From Campylobacter concisus (GTDB taxonomy: Bacteria > Campylobacterota > Campylobacteria > Campylobacterales > Campylobacteraceae), in assembly GCF_015229955.1 (NCBI RefSeq), contig NZ_JAAKYZ010000001.1, positions 1 to 64,000 on the forward strand: a stretch of 64,000 nucleotides of DNA, read 5' to 3'. Below are positions 57,599 to 64,000 of the stretch, piece by piece. The position numbers and the translations under genes were made by a program. Every line of letters begins with the position of its first letter. Within the stretch, counting starts at the first letter, position 1. The notes under the pieces are model-generated. The model was not told the DNA's origin, made no database searches, and saw nothing but the letters and a program-made list of their open reading frames with translations.

Positions 57599-58282
57599 AT
57601 GAGCAAGATTCTTAATAATCTAACTATTCTTATCGTTGAGAATGAGGGAGATGGTAAAAAAATAGTACAAGAAGTTATGCGAGATAAATTCGAAAAAGTT
57701 ATCACTGCTCAAAATGGCGATGAAGGACTTAAGAAATTTAAAAAATATAATCCAAATATGGTTATAACAGACGTTTTTATGCCTATAATGAATGGCCTTG
57801 ATATGGCTAAAAGCATTAAAGAAATTTCAAAAGATACACCTATTATAGTTTTTAGCACAAATAGTGAAAAAGAGACACTTCTAAAAGCGATAGATGTCGG
57901 TATTGATAAATACGTTTTAAAGCCGATTGATCTTGATGATTTTTTGGTTACGTTAGAAAATGTTGCTAAAAATAAGATAGAAACAGCAAATATTATTCAG
58001 GTTACAAATGGATATAGTTTTAATAAAATAAAACGTGTGCTTATTAGAGATGGTGTTGAAATTTCTCTTACAAAAAAAGAGCTTGCATTTATATCTTTAC
58101 TCATAAAAAGACTTGGTACGCTTGTGCTTCACGATGAAATAAAAAATGTTGTTTGGGTTGGCGAGAGCGTGACAGAGGCTGCTATTAGGACCTTTGTTAA
58201 ACGTGTTAGAGATAAAGTCGGTAGTAATTTTATAAAAAATGTTCCTGGACTTGGTTACAAAATAGATAGAAGACTCTCCTAG
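57599..58282 (+). CDS. OmpR-type response regulator preceding ccoNOQP
   Basis: A 227-residue regulator: receiver domain 1-125 with Asp58 as phosphorylation site (VITDVFMPIMNG) and Lys108 (VLKPID), then a winged-helix DNA-binding domain (about 140-225, ISLTKKELAFISLLI, VTEAAIRTFVKRVRDKVG). The acidic pair before the phosphosite is Glu14-Asn15 in place of the usual acidic pair. No sensor kinase gene is next to it here, unlike the kinase-regulator pair I recall at this place in C. jejuni. It likely controls the downstream ccoNOQP genes; not proven. Confidence 0.85.
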   Translation: MSKILNNLTILIVENEGDGKKIVQEVMRDKFEKVITAQNGDEGLKKFKKYNPNMVITDVFMPIMNGLDMAKSIKEISKDTPIIVFSTNSEKETLLKAIDVGIDKYVLKPIDLDDFLVTLENVAKNKIETANIIQVTNGYSFNKIKRVLIRDGVEISLTKKELAFISLLIKRLGTLVLHDEIKNVVWVGESVTEAAIRTFVKRVRDKVGSNFIKNVPGLGYKIDRRLS

Positions 58283-58374
58283 TAAAAGAGAATTTATATT
58301 AATTAAGTCTTTTTATAGTTTTTCTACTCTAAAATAACCGAAAATTAATATAAATTTAACTAGGAGGAAAATTT

Positions 58375-59862
58375 ATGCGACCATCCCAGTTGCTACATTA
58401 TGATTATAGTGTGGCAAAACTCTTTATGTTCTCCACGATATTTTTTGGTATTGTTGGTATGGCTATTGGTGTTTTGGTAGCTTTTCAGCTTGCCTGTCCT
58501 GATCTAAACTATATAGCTGGTGAGTATTCGGCATTTGGTAGATTGCGTCCTCTTCATACTAACGGTATCATTTTTGGTTTTATGCTCTCTGGTATATTTG
58601 CCACTTGGTATTACATAGGACAGCGTGTCCTAAAAGTATCAATGAGTGAATCTCCATTTTTGATGTTCATTGGTAAGCTTCATTTTTGGCTTTATATACT
58701 TGTTATGATTCTAGCTGTTGTGACACTTTTTATGGGCGAGAGTACGTCTAAGGAGTATGCCGAGCTTGAGTGGCCACTAGATATTGCTGTAGTAGTAGTC
58801 TGGGTGCTTTGGGGTGTTAGTATATTTGGACTTATTGGTATTCGCCGTGAGAAGACGCTTTACATCTCAGTTTGGTATTACATTGCTACATTTCTTGGCG
58901 TTGCTATGCTTTATCTATTTAATAACATGGAAATTCCAACAAGACTAGTTAGTGGATATGGCTCATGGCTACACTCAGTTTCGATGTATGCTGGCTCAAA
59001 TGATGCTTTGGTTCAGTGGTGGTACGGTCACAACGCAGTTGCGTTTGTGTTTACAGTAGCGATCATCGCCCAAATTTATTATTTCTTACCAAAAGAGAGC
59101 GGACAGCCAATATTTTCTTATAAGCTTTCGTTATTTTCATTCTGGGGCCTTATGTTTATCTATCTTTGGGCTGGCGGTCACCACCTAATATATACTGCTG
59201 TGCCTGATTGGATGCAGACTATGGGTTCGGTTTTTTCTATTGTTTTGATTTTACCTTCTTGGGGTTCAGCTATTAATATGCTTCTTACAATGAAAGGCGA
59301 ATGGACACAACTTCGCGAGAGCCCGCTTATTAAATTTATGATTCTAGCTTCAACTTTTTATATGTTTTCAACTCTTGAAGGCCCTATCTTAGCCATCAAA
59401 TCTGTAAATGCACTGGCTCACTATACTGACTGGGTGCCAGGACACGTACATGATGGCGCACTTGGCTGGGTTGGTTTTATGACTATGGCAGCACTTTATC
59501 ATATGACGCCACGTGTCTTTAAGCGCGAAATTTATTCAAAATCCTTAATGGAAGCTCAATTTTGGATACAAACAACAGGTATCGTTTTATACTTTGCTTC
59601 GATGTGGATTGCTGGTATTACGCAAGGTATGATGTGGAGAGCAACTGATAGCTATGGAAATTTACTCTACTCATTTATTGATACTGTTGTAGTACTTATA
59701 CCTTATTATTACATTAGAGCTATTGGCGGACTTTTGTATTTGATTGGCTTTTTGATGTTTGCTTACAATATTTATAAATCAACTTCTGCTAAAGCTATTT
59801 TGGCAGAGCCAAAAAGTGCAACGCCTATGGGTAGTGCTAAAGCCAATGTGGAGGTGATGTGA
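58375..59862 (+). CDS. ccoN: cbb3 cytochrome c oxidase subunit I, CcoN
   Basis: The catalytic subunit with a low-spin and a high-spin haem and CuB. 495 residues with about 12 membrane helices. His61 (PLHTNG), His219 (WWYGHNAVAF), His269/His270 (GGHHLIY), His357 and His359 (GHVHDGALGW) and His376 are the metal-ligand candidates. It reduces O2 to water at very low O2 tension, the main terminal oxidase of microaerophiles. A strong AGGAGG site lies 7 bases before the ATG. It overlaps ccoO. Confidence 0.97.
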   Translation: MRPSQLLHYDYSVAKLFMFSTIFFGIVGMAIGVLVAFQLACPDLNYIAGEYSAFGRLRPLHTNGIIFGFMLSGIFATWYYIGQRVLKVSMSESPFLMFIGKLHFWLYILVMILAVVTLFMGESTSKEYAELEWPLDIAVVVVWVLWGVSIFGLIGIRREKTLYISVWYYIATFLGVAMLYLFNNMEIPTRLVSGYGSWLHSVSMYAGSNDALVQWWYGHNAVAFVFTVAIIAQIYYFLPKESGQPIFSYKLSLFSFWGLMFIYLWAGGHHLIYTAVPDWMQTMGSVFSIVLILPSWGSAINMLLTMKGEWTQLRESPLIKFMILASTFYMFSTLEGPILAIKSVNALAHYTDWVPGHVHDGALGWVGFMTMAALYHMTPRVFKREIYSKSLMEAQFWIQTTGIVLYFASMWIAGITQGMMWRATDSYGNLLYSFIDTVVVLIPYYYIRAIGGLLYLIGFLMFAYNIYKSTSAKAILAEPKSATPMGSAKANVEVM

Positions 59863-60527
59863 TGTTTGCTTGGTTAGAAAAAAATCCATTCTTTTTTGCA
59901 GTTTGCGTCTTTATCGTCATAGCTTACGCTGGCGTGGTAGAAATTTTACCTGACTTTGCAAATAGAGCTAGACCACTCGAGGGTACAAAGCCTTATACAG
60001 TTTTAGAGCTTGCCGGAAAAAATATATATATACAAAATGGTTGCAACACTTGTCACTCACAGATGATACGCCCGTTTAAAGCAGAGACTGATAGATACGG
60101 CATGTACTCGTTAAGCGGCGAATTTGCTTATGATCGCCCTCATCTTTGGGGTTCAAAAAGAACGGGCCCAGATCTTATGCGTGTGGGTAATTATAGAACG
60201 ACAGATTGGCATGAAAATCATATGTTAAACCCAGCCTCAGTTGTGCCAGGCTCGATCATGCCAGCATATCCATTTTTATTTAAGAAAAATGCTGATATAG
60301 AGACTGCTTACGCTGAAGCGCTAACTGTTAAAAAGGTTTTTAACACACCTTATGATGAGAAAGATATGCCAGCTCTTGGCACTTTTGAGCAAGCAAATGC
60401 TAATGTAAAAGAGCAGGCTGCAAGTATCGTTGAAAGCATGAAAGATGAGCAAGTAAAAAGTGCCTTTGCAAAAGGTGAGATTCGCCAGATTGTGGCACTT
60501 ATCGCCTATCTAAATAGCCTAAAATAG
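59862..60527 (+). CDS. ccoO: cbb3 oxidase subunit II, CcoO
   Basis: A monohaem cytochrome c of 221 residues. One N-terminal membrane anchor (about 10-27) and a CNTCH haem motif (Cys61-x2-Cys64-His65), then a long helical region with PGSIMPAYPFL and an axial Met. It feeds electrons into CcoN. ATG 59862 sits in a TGATG overlap with ccoN, with GGAGG at 7 bases; the GTG one codon earlier is less likely. Confidence 0.96.
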   Translation: MFAWLEKNPFFFAVCVFIVIAYAGVVEILPDFANRARPLEGTKPYTVLELAGKNIYIQNGCNTCHSQMIRPFKAETDRYGMYSLSGEFAYDRPHLWGSKRTGPDLMRVGNYRTTDWHENHMLNPASVVPGSIMPAYPFLFKKNADIETAYAEALTVKKVFNTPYDEKDMPALGTFEQANANVKEQAASIVESMKDEQVKSAFAKGEIRQIVALIAYLNSLK

Positions 60528-60536
60528 GAGTTAGTA

Positions 60537-60746
60537 ATGGATATTAGAGAACTTCAAGCTTATGGCTATTTTATTTTGACAGCATTCTTAGCTATCACTT
60601 TGTACGCTTATTTTTTTCATCTTTACAAAAGCGAAAAGCAAGGTAGAAGAAATTATGAGAAGTATTCAAGATTAGCCCTAGATGATGAGATCGGTAGTAA
60701 AATTTTAGAGCAAAAGGCTACAAAGGAGAGCGTATGCAATGGCTAA
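60537..60746 (+). CDS. ccoQ: cbb3 oxidase subunit CcoQ
   Basis: A 69-residue protein with one membrane helix (about 9-28) ending FFHLYKSEKQGRRNYEKYS, typical of CcoQ/FixQ. It stabilises the oxidase complex. Its stop overlaps the ccoP start region by 13 bases. It lies between ccoO and ccoP as in the C. jejuni operon. Confidence 0.85.
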   Translation: MDIRELQAYGYFILTAFLAITLYAYFFHLYKSEKQGRRNYEKYSRLALDDEIGSKILEQKATKESVCNG

Positions 60747-61597
60747 ATTTAGAAGATAATATAAATTTACTTGCGTTAATAGGTGCCATCTTAATTATCG
60801 TACTAACTGTCGTTGTAGCTGGCAAGTATGTTGGTCAAATGAAAGTTAAAAAAGATGAAAGTGTAGAGCTTAGCGAGCACAACTGGGACGGAATAGGCGA
60901 GTATAAAAATCCAGTTCCATTTGGTTGGGCGGTAGTTTTTTTACTAACGCTTGTTTGGGCGATCTGGTATTATTTACTTGGTTATCCACTAAATTCTTAC
61001 TCACAAATCGGTGAATATAATAAAGAGGTAAAAGAGGCAAACGCTAAATTTGAAAAAGAGTATGCAAACCCAAGCAAAGAAACGCTTCATGCTATGGGAG
61101 AGAGCGTATTTTTGGTGCAATGCTCAGCATGTCATGGCATCACAGGCGATGGCATTGGTGGCAAAGCTGCAAATTTACAAATTTGGGGTAGCGAACAAGG
61201 AATAATTGATACGATACTAAATGGCTCAAAGGGACTTGATTATCCTATGGGTGAGATGCCAGCAGGGCTAGCTGATGCTGATGGAGCAAAGGCTATCGCA
61301 GCTTATGTTGCAAAAGAGATAAGTGCTATAAAAAGTACAAAAAATGAAAATTTAGTAGCCATGGGAAAAGAGCTTTACGCAGCTTGTGCAGCTTGTCACG
61401 GAGATGATGGTAAAGGCATGGATGGTATGTCGGCTGACCTTAGTAAATATGGTTCAAGTGAGTTTATAGTGGATGTATTAAATCGTGGTAAAAACGGCAA
61501 CATCGGTGTTATGCCTAAATTTAATGACGGCAGGCTAAACGAGATACAACAAAAAGCAGTTGGCGAATATGTCATATCGCTATCAAAGGGCGAATAA
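60734..61597 (+). CDS. ccoP: cbb3 oxidase dihaem subunit CcoP
   Basis: A dihaem cytochrome c of 287 residues. A membrane helix at about 10-30 precedes the conserved EHNWDGIGEYKNPVPFGW and a second helix (about 65-83); then two cytochrome c domains have CSACH (Cys130, Cys133, His134) and CAACH (Cys218, Cys221, His222). It takes electrons from soluble cytochrome c or the bc1 complex. The ATG at 60734 follows AAAGGAG. Overlaps DUF4006 by 1 base. Confidence 0.96.
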   Translation: MQWLNLEDNINLLALIGAILIIVLTVVVAGKYVGQMKVKKDESVELSEHNWDGIGEYKNPVPFGWAVVFLLTLVWAIWYYLLGYPLNSYSQIGEYNKEVKEANAKFEKEYANPSKETLHAMGESVFLVQCSACHGITGDGIGGKAANLQIWGSEQGIIDTILNGSKGLDYPMGEMPAGLADADGAKAIAAYVAKEISAIKSTKNENLVAMGKELYAACAACHGDDGKGMDGMSADLSKYGSSEFIVDVLNRGKNGNIGVMPKFNDGRLNEIQQKAVGEYVISLSKGE

Positions 61598-61809
61598 TGG
61601 AAAATAAAAATAGAAACATCTTTGCTTTAAATGGTATTAGCGGTTATTTGGTGGCAGTTTTGCTTTTGCTATCTATCCTTGGCGTACTTACTTATATTGG
61701 TATTGGCTTGCAAAAAGATGTAGCAACTAAGCCTTACTCATTAAAAGATGCAAGTAGCATTGAGATGAAGAGCGTTGATAACGCTAAACACGTCATTATA
61801 AAGGAGTAG
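61597..61809 (+). CDS. DUF4006 small membrane protein of the cco operon
   Basis: A 70-residue protein with one membrane helix (about 14-37). NIFALNGISGYLVAVLLLL is the family start, and the tail after the helix is hydrophilic. It is found next to cbb3 genes in Epsilonproteobacteria and is likely an assembly or stability factor; no function is established. ATG overlaps the ccoP stop. Confidence 0.8.
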   Translation: MENKNRNIFALNGISGYLVAVLLLLSILGVLTYIGIGLQKDVATKPYSLKDASSIEMKSVDNAKHVIIKE

Positions 61810-61811
61810 CG

Positions 61812-61913
61812 ATGCTAGGCATAATAGAAAAAGCCATAATCTTGCTGATAGTTGTTGCAGGAGCTATTTGTGCGTGGTCAGTGCTTACATCAAACCACCT
61901 TTTTGTAGGCTAG
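61812..61913 (+). CDS. 33-residue single-helix membrane protein in the cco operon
   Basis: An ATG three bases after the DUF4006 stop, with AAGGAG (61801-61806) five bases upstream, opens a 33-residue frame, MLGIIEKAIILLIVV then AGAICAWSVLT and an Asn-His-Leu end. It is almost all membrane helix. Position, ribosome site and codon-by-codon openness support a real gene of the CcoS/CcoQ size class. Too short for usual ORF calls. The next gene starts 2 bases after its stop. Confidence 0.7.
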   Translation: MLGIIEKAIILLIVVAGAICAWSVLTSNHLFVG

Positions 61914-61915
61914 GT

Positions 61916-62485
61916 GTGAGAAAATTTATACTCATTTTTATATTTTTGCTCTCACAAAGTTTGGCTTTGGGAGCAAATTTTGTGATAAATAATGATAAAA
62001 TTCTAAGCCAAAAAGTAGGTGTAAAGCTAAATGAGATCGGTAGTGAGCTTTACGCAAAAAGCGGTATAAATTTAGCGGTTGGCATATATAAAGATGGTGA
62101 GCTAGAAGCTCTTTTTAAAGAGCAAAACCTTAGCTTGCCTTATGCTTTTTTACTGCTTATAAAGGATAAAAAGAAAGTAGAAATTTTTGCCGATTCTAAT
62201 ACTTCAAAGCTTTTTAATAAAGAACAAATTTTAAGTGTAAATCCAGAATCAGGAACGATAATTCCTATTTTGGTTTCTAAAAATGGCAAAGATGTCTATA
62301 ACGCTGCTATATTAAATGGCTACGCTGATATTGCCGAACAAATCGCATCTAGCTTAAATTTACAGCTTGAAAGTAGTGTTGGAAATTCAAACAAAACTAC
62401 ATTAAATTTTTTAAGATTTTTCATCTATGGCTTGGTTGTATTTTTTATAATTGTTATCTTTTATAAAAAGGTAAAAAATGGATAA
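61916..62485 (+). CDS. Membrane-anchored periplasmic protein of the cco locus (TPM-like)
   Basis: A GTG at 61916 gives a 189-residue protein with an N-terminal signal peptide (RKFILIFIFLLSQSLALGA) and a C-terminal membrane helix (about 165-183) with a short basic tail (YKKVKNG). The periplasmic part (NKVGVKLNEIGSELYAKSGINLAVGIYKDGE) looks like a TPM-type helical/strand fold. The ORF can be extended upstream, but it would overlap the 33-residue gene. Function is unknown; its place before the FixH-like gene suggests a role in oxidase biogenesis. Confidence 0.65.
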   Translation: MRKFILIFIFLLSQSLALGANFVINNDKILSQKVGVKLNEIGSELYAKSGINLAVGIYKDGELEALFKEQNLSLPYAFLLLIKDKKKVEIFADSNTSKLFNKEQILSVNPESGTIIPILVSKNGKDVYNAAILNGYADIAEQIASSLNLQLESSVGNSNKTTLNFLRFFIYGLVVFFIIVIFYKKVKNG

Positions 62486-62948
62486 AAAAACTTTTTGGCC
62501 TTATGCTATTGTGCTTAGTTTCATTGCTATCATTATCGCTTGTGCAGTAACGATCATTATAGCACTGAAACATCCAGTCGAGATGGATAGCTCCTATATG
62601 CAAAGCTACCAAAATGTCGATGAAAACATAACCTTTATCAAAGAGAGTGAAAAACGCTTTGATGGAAAATTTGATCTAAAATTTGAGCCAAATTTTAATG
62701 TCCTAAATGCTAAGTTTAAATTTCATCTAACTCCTAAAAAAGGAGAAATTTCAGCTTTAAAATATGAAATTTTACTCACTCGCCCACAGACAAATAAAGA
62801 AAATAAAATTTTAAGAGCTTCATGGCATGAAAATGATCTAGTAAGTGAAGAAACAAGCCTAAAAGAAGGCAGGTGGCAGCTACTTTTAAGGCTAAGTGAC
62901 ACTAATGATACAAGGTATTATAAATTTGACCTTAATGTCACAAAATGA
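62478..62948 (+). CDS. FixH-like membrane protein (CcoH family)
   Basis: A 156-residue protein with one membrane helix (about 9-30) and a periplasmic beta domain (FDGKFDLKFEPNFNVLNAKFKFHLTP, EGRWQLLLRLSDTND) that fits the FixH/YtkA fold. FixH/CcoH helps assemble the cbb3 oxidase. It overlaps the previous gene by 8 bases and ends the operon. Confidence 0.75.
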   Translation: MDKKTFWPYAIVLSFIAIIIACAVTIIIALKHPVEMDSSYMQSYQNVDENITFIKESEKRFDGKFDLKFEPNFNVLNAKFKFHLTPKKGEISALKYEILLTRPQTNKENKILRASWHENDLVSEETSLKEGRWQLLLRLSDTNDTRYYKFDLNVTK

Positions 62949-63071
62949 TCTTAAAAATGCAGCTTTGGTATCCAAGAAAGATCTCGAAGCTGGATTTAAA
63001 TTTTAACAAACTAATCTTTTTGGCTAAAACTAAAATCAAGTTGCTAAGTTCTTATCAAATAAAGCTATAAA

Positions 63072-63659
63072 TCAAATCTCTTTAAATCCAAAATTTAATC
63101 CTAAACGCTCGCAAGTGCCGACATATTCTTTAAATTTATAGATTAATGGATGCCATTTTTGCGTATCTATCTTTTCATCTTTTAGTAAATTTTCATCTAC
63201 AAAAATGCCTGTAATCTTGCAAGTAACGATGCTAAACCACTCTTTTAACTCTATCTTTTCTATAACCGTTTCTATCTGTATCTTGCACTCTTTTATCCTG
63301 ACGGTTTTTACATTTATGCCAGGTTCTTTGCTGAGATTTGCTACCTTAAATTTGTCGTGCTCGTAGGTGTAGCCAAGATTCTTTTTTTCTTCTGGCACGT
63401 TACTATCACCAGTTAGTTTTTCCATTTTTTGCACAGCTTCTAACAGACCTTCATCACATAAATTTAGCGTTATATCTGAACCATTTTTGATATTTTTAAA
63501 GCCTTGATTTTCAATGCCTATGCCAAGCACTACTGTATTTCCTAACGTCCAAGAAGATGAAAGCACCGTGATATCATCGTTTGCATTTTTATCTTTTGTG
63601 GTGGCTAGCAAAACCGGAAAGCCGTAGTAAAAACCTTGTCTGTTTAACTTTTTATGCAT
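63072..63659 (-). CDS. Flavin reductase family protein (FMN-binding split barrel)
   Basis: A 195-residue FMN-binding split-barrel protein. PVLLATTKDKNANDDITVLSSSWTLGNTVVLGI is the flavin-binding region, and KEWFSIVTCKITGIFVDE lies in the second half. The ATG at 63659 follows AAAAAAGGAG. It interrupts the co-directional order by pointing against the cco operon. Reaction partner is unknown. A small 41-codon frame (62945-63070) lies between it and the FixH-like gene. Confidence 0.85.
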   Translation of the reverse strand: MHKKLNRQGFYYGFPVLLATTKDKNANDDITVLSSSWTLGNTVVLGIGIENQGFKNIKNGSDITLNLCDEGLLEAVQKMEKLTGDSNVPEEKKNLGYTYEHDKFKVANLSKEPGINVKTVRIKECKIQIETVIEKIELKEWFSIVTCKITGIFVDENLLKDEKIDTQKWHPLIYKFKEYVGTCERLGLNFGFKEI

Positions 63660-63809
63660 TTTTGCTCCTTTTTTGTGATTGTAGCTTTTGGCTCTTTAAG
63701 GCTTAAAATTTTAATGTATTTAGATAAAAATTTAAAGCTTTAGCTAAGCGTAAAAAGCGCTCTTTTATCAGCATTTAGCTATCATTGCTTAAAAATTTAA
63801 GAGAGAAAA
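63660..63809. promoter_or_regulatory. Divergent gap, flavin reductase and addB
   Basis: A 150-base gap with AT-rich DNA. It includes a repeated GCGTAAAAAGCGCT-like stretch near 63748-63762 and TATCAT near 63765 that may be a -10 for the plus strand. The AAGAGAG before ATG 63810 is a weak ribosome site. No clear minus-strand -10 is assigned. Confidence 0.35.
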
Positions 63810-64000
63810 ATGCATAACCTAAACCAACTTTTTGTATTTACGAACTCGCGTAAGATTCGTGAATTTAATGCAAGTTTTAATGATGAGCTAATCCCAAAAA
63901 GCCTAAGTATCGCTGAGTTTTATAAAAAGGTAGTTTATGTAGATGGTAGGTTTGAGATTGATAGCACCTATGCTTTAGTGCTTATGAATAGAGCCTGTGT
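63810..64000 (+). CDS. addB: AddB-like recombination nuclease, 5' part only
   Basis: The first 63 codons of a protein cut by the window edge: it begins HNLNQLFVFTNSRKIREFN and continues SFNDELIPKSLSIAEFYKKV, which is how epsilonproteobacterial AddB/RecB-like nucleases start. The position after the cco region matches the addB locus of C. jejuni as I recall. Nuclease and helicase-like parts lie beyond the window, so the call is from the N-terminus and context only. Confidence 0.6.
   Translation, partial: MHNLNQLFVFTNSRKIREFNASFNDELIPKSLSIAEFYKKVVYVDGRFEIDSTYALVLMNRAC

Overview
The window reads as chromosome of a Campylobacter (Epsilonproteobacteria/Campylobacterota). The evidence is low-GC coding with TTG/GTG starts, TATAAT-type -10 boxes without a clear -35, the futalosine-route prenyltransferase mqnP, the nifS-nifU pair, a ccoNOQP cbb3 oxidase and a nikZYXWV-type transporter. 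The order moaA-queE-queD-...-rsmE-rpmE-rsmI-rlmB-...-hom-yraN-trxA-...-trxB, and the order DUF507-carA-TauE/SafE-response regulator-ccoNOQP-DUF4006-...-FixH-...-addB, match the C. jejuni gene order as I remember it. An accessory effector-like locus points to a species such as C. concisus rather than C. jejuni, but this is inference. No rRNA, tRNA, CRISPR array, IS element or prophage was recognised.

Bases 1-9911 are an accessory island, visibly more AT-rich than the rest. It holds a lipoprotein, an 1166-residue class-3-lipase-like protein with a C-terminal CPHGG Cys module, a 1265-residue protein of unknown function, a membrane-anchored 454-residue protein, and a fragment homologous to the C-terminal part of the 1265-residue protein. 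The first 127 bases of the window repeat exactly the 5' end of the lipase gene and then hit a stop codon. The layout looks like a toxic lipase (type VI secretion or similar) with a lipoprotein immunity partner, shaped by tandem duplication. That role is inferred; no secretion structural genes are in the window.

10.1-37 kb is core genome: Fe-S assembly (nifS, nifU), tRNA modification (miaA), an FAD oxidoreductase, menaquinone prenyltransferase, then a long co-directional run for molybdopterin (moaA), queuosine precursors (queE, queD), rRNA methylation (rsmE, rsmI, rlmB), L31, a RodZ-like protein, an aminotransferase with homoserine dehydrogenase, thioredoxin/thioredoxin reductase, dapB and purF. 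A broken DUF2314 gene lies between dapB and purF. Next are two minus-strand operons: ilvE-SPFH-hisIE-two DUF2393 proteins, and a tautomerase-bcp-dsbA set.

37-51 kb has a giant DUF748/AsmA-like protein, divergent from a five-gene nickel/peptide ABC transporter, then queH, fabZ-lpxA-clpX-mreB-mreC and carB. With queE and queD, queH makes three queuosine-pathway genes in the window.

51-64 kb contains carB and carA separated by a small membrane protein and a DUF507 protein, then a TauE/SafE-like protein, a response regulator, the cbb3 oxidase ccoNOQP with its small accessory proteins (including a 33-residue one), a convergent flavin reductase-like gene and the start of an AddB-like gene. No stretch longer than 300 bases lacks a gene.
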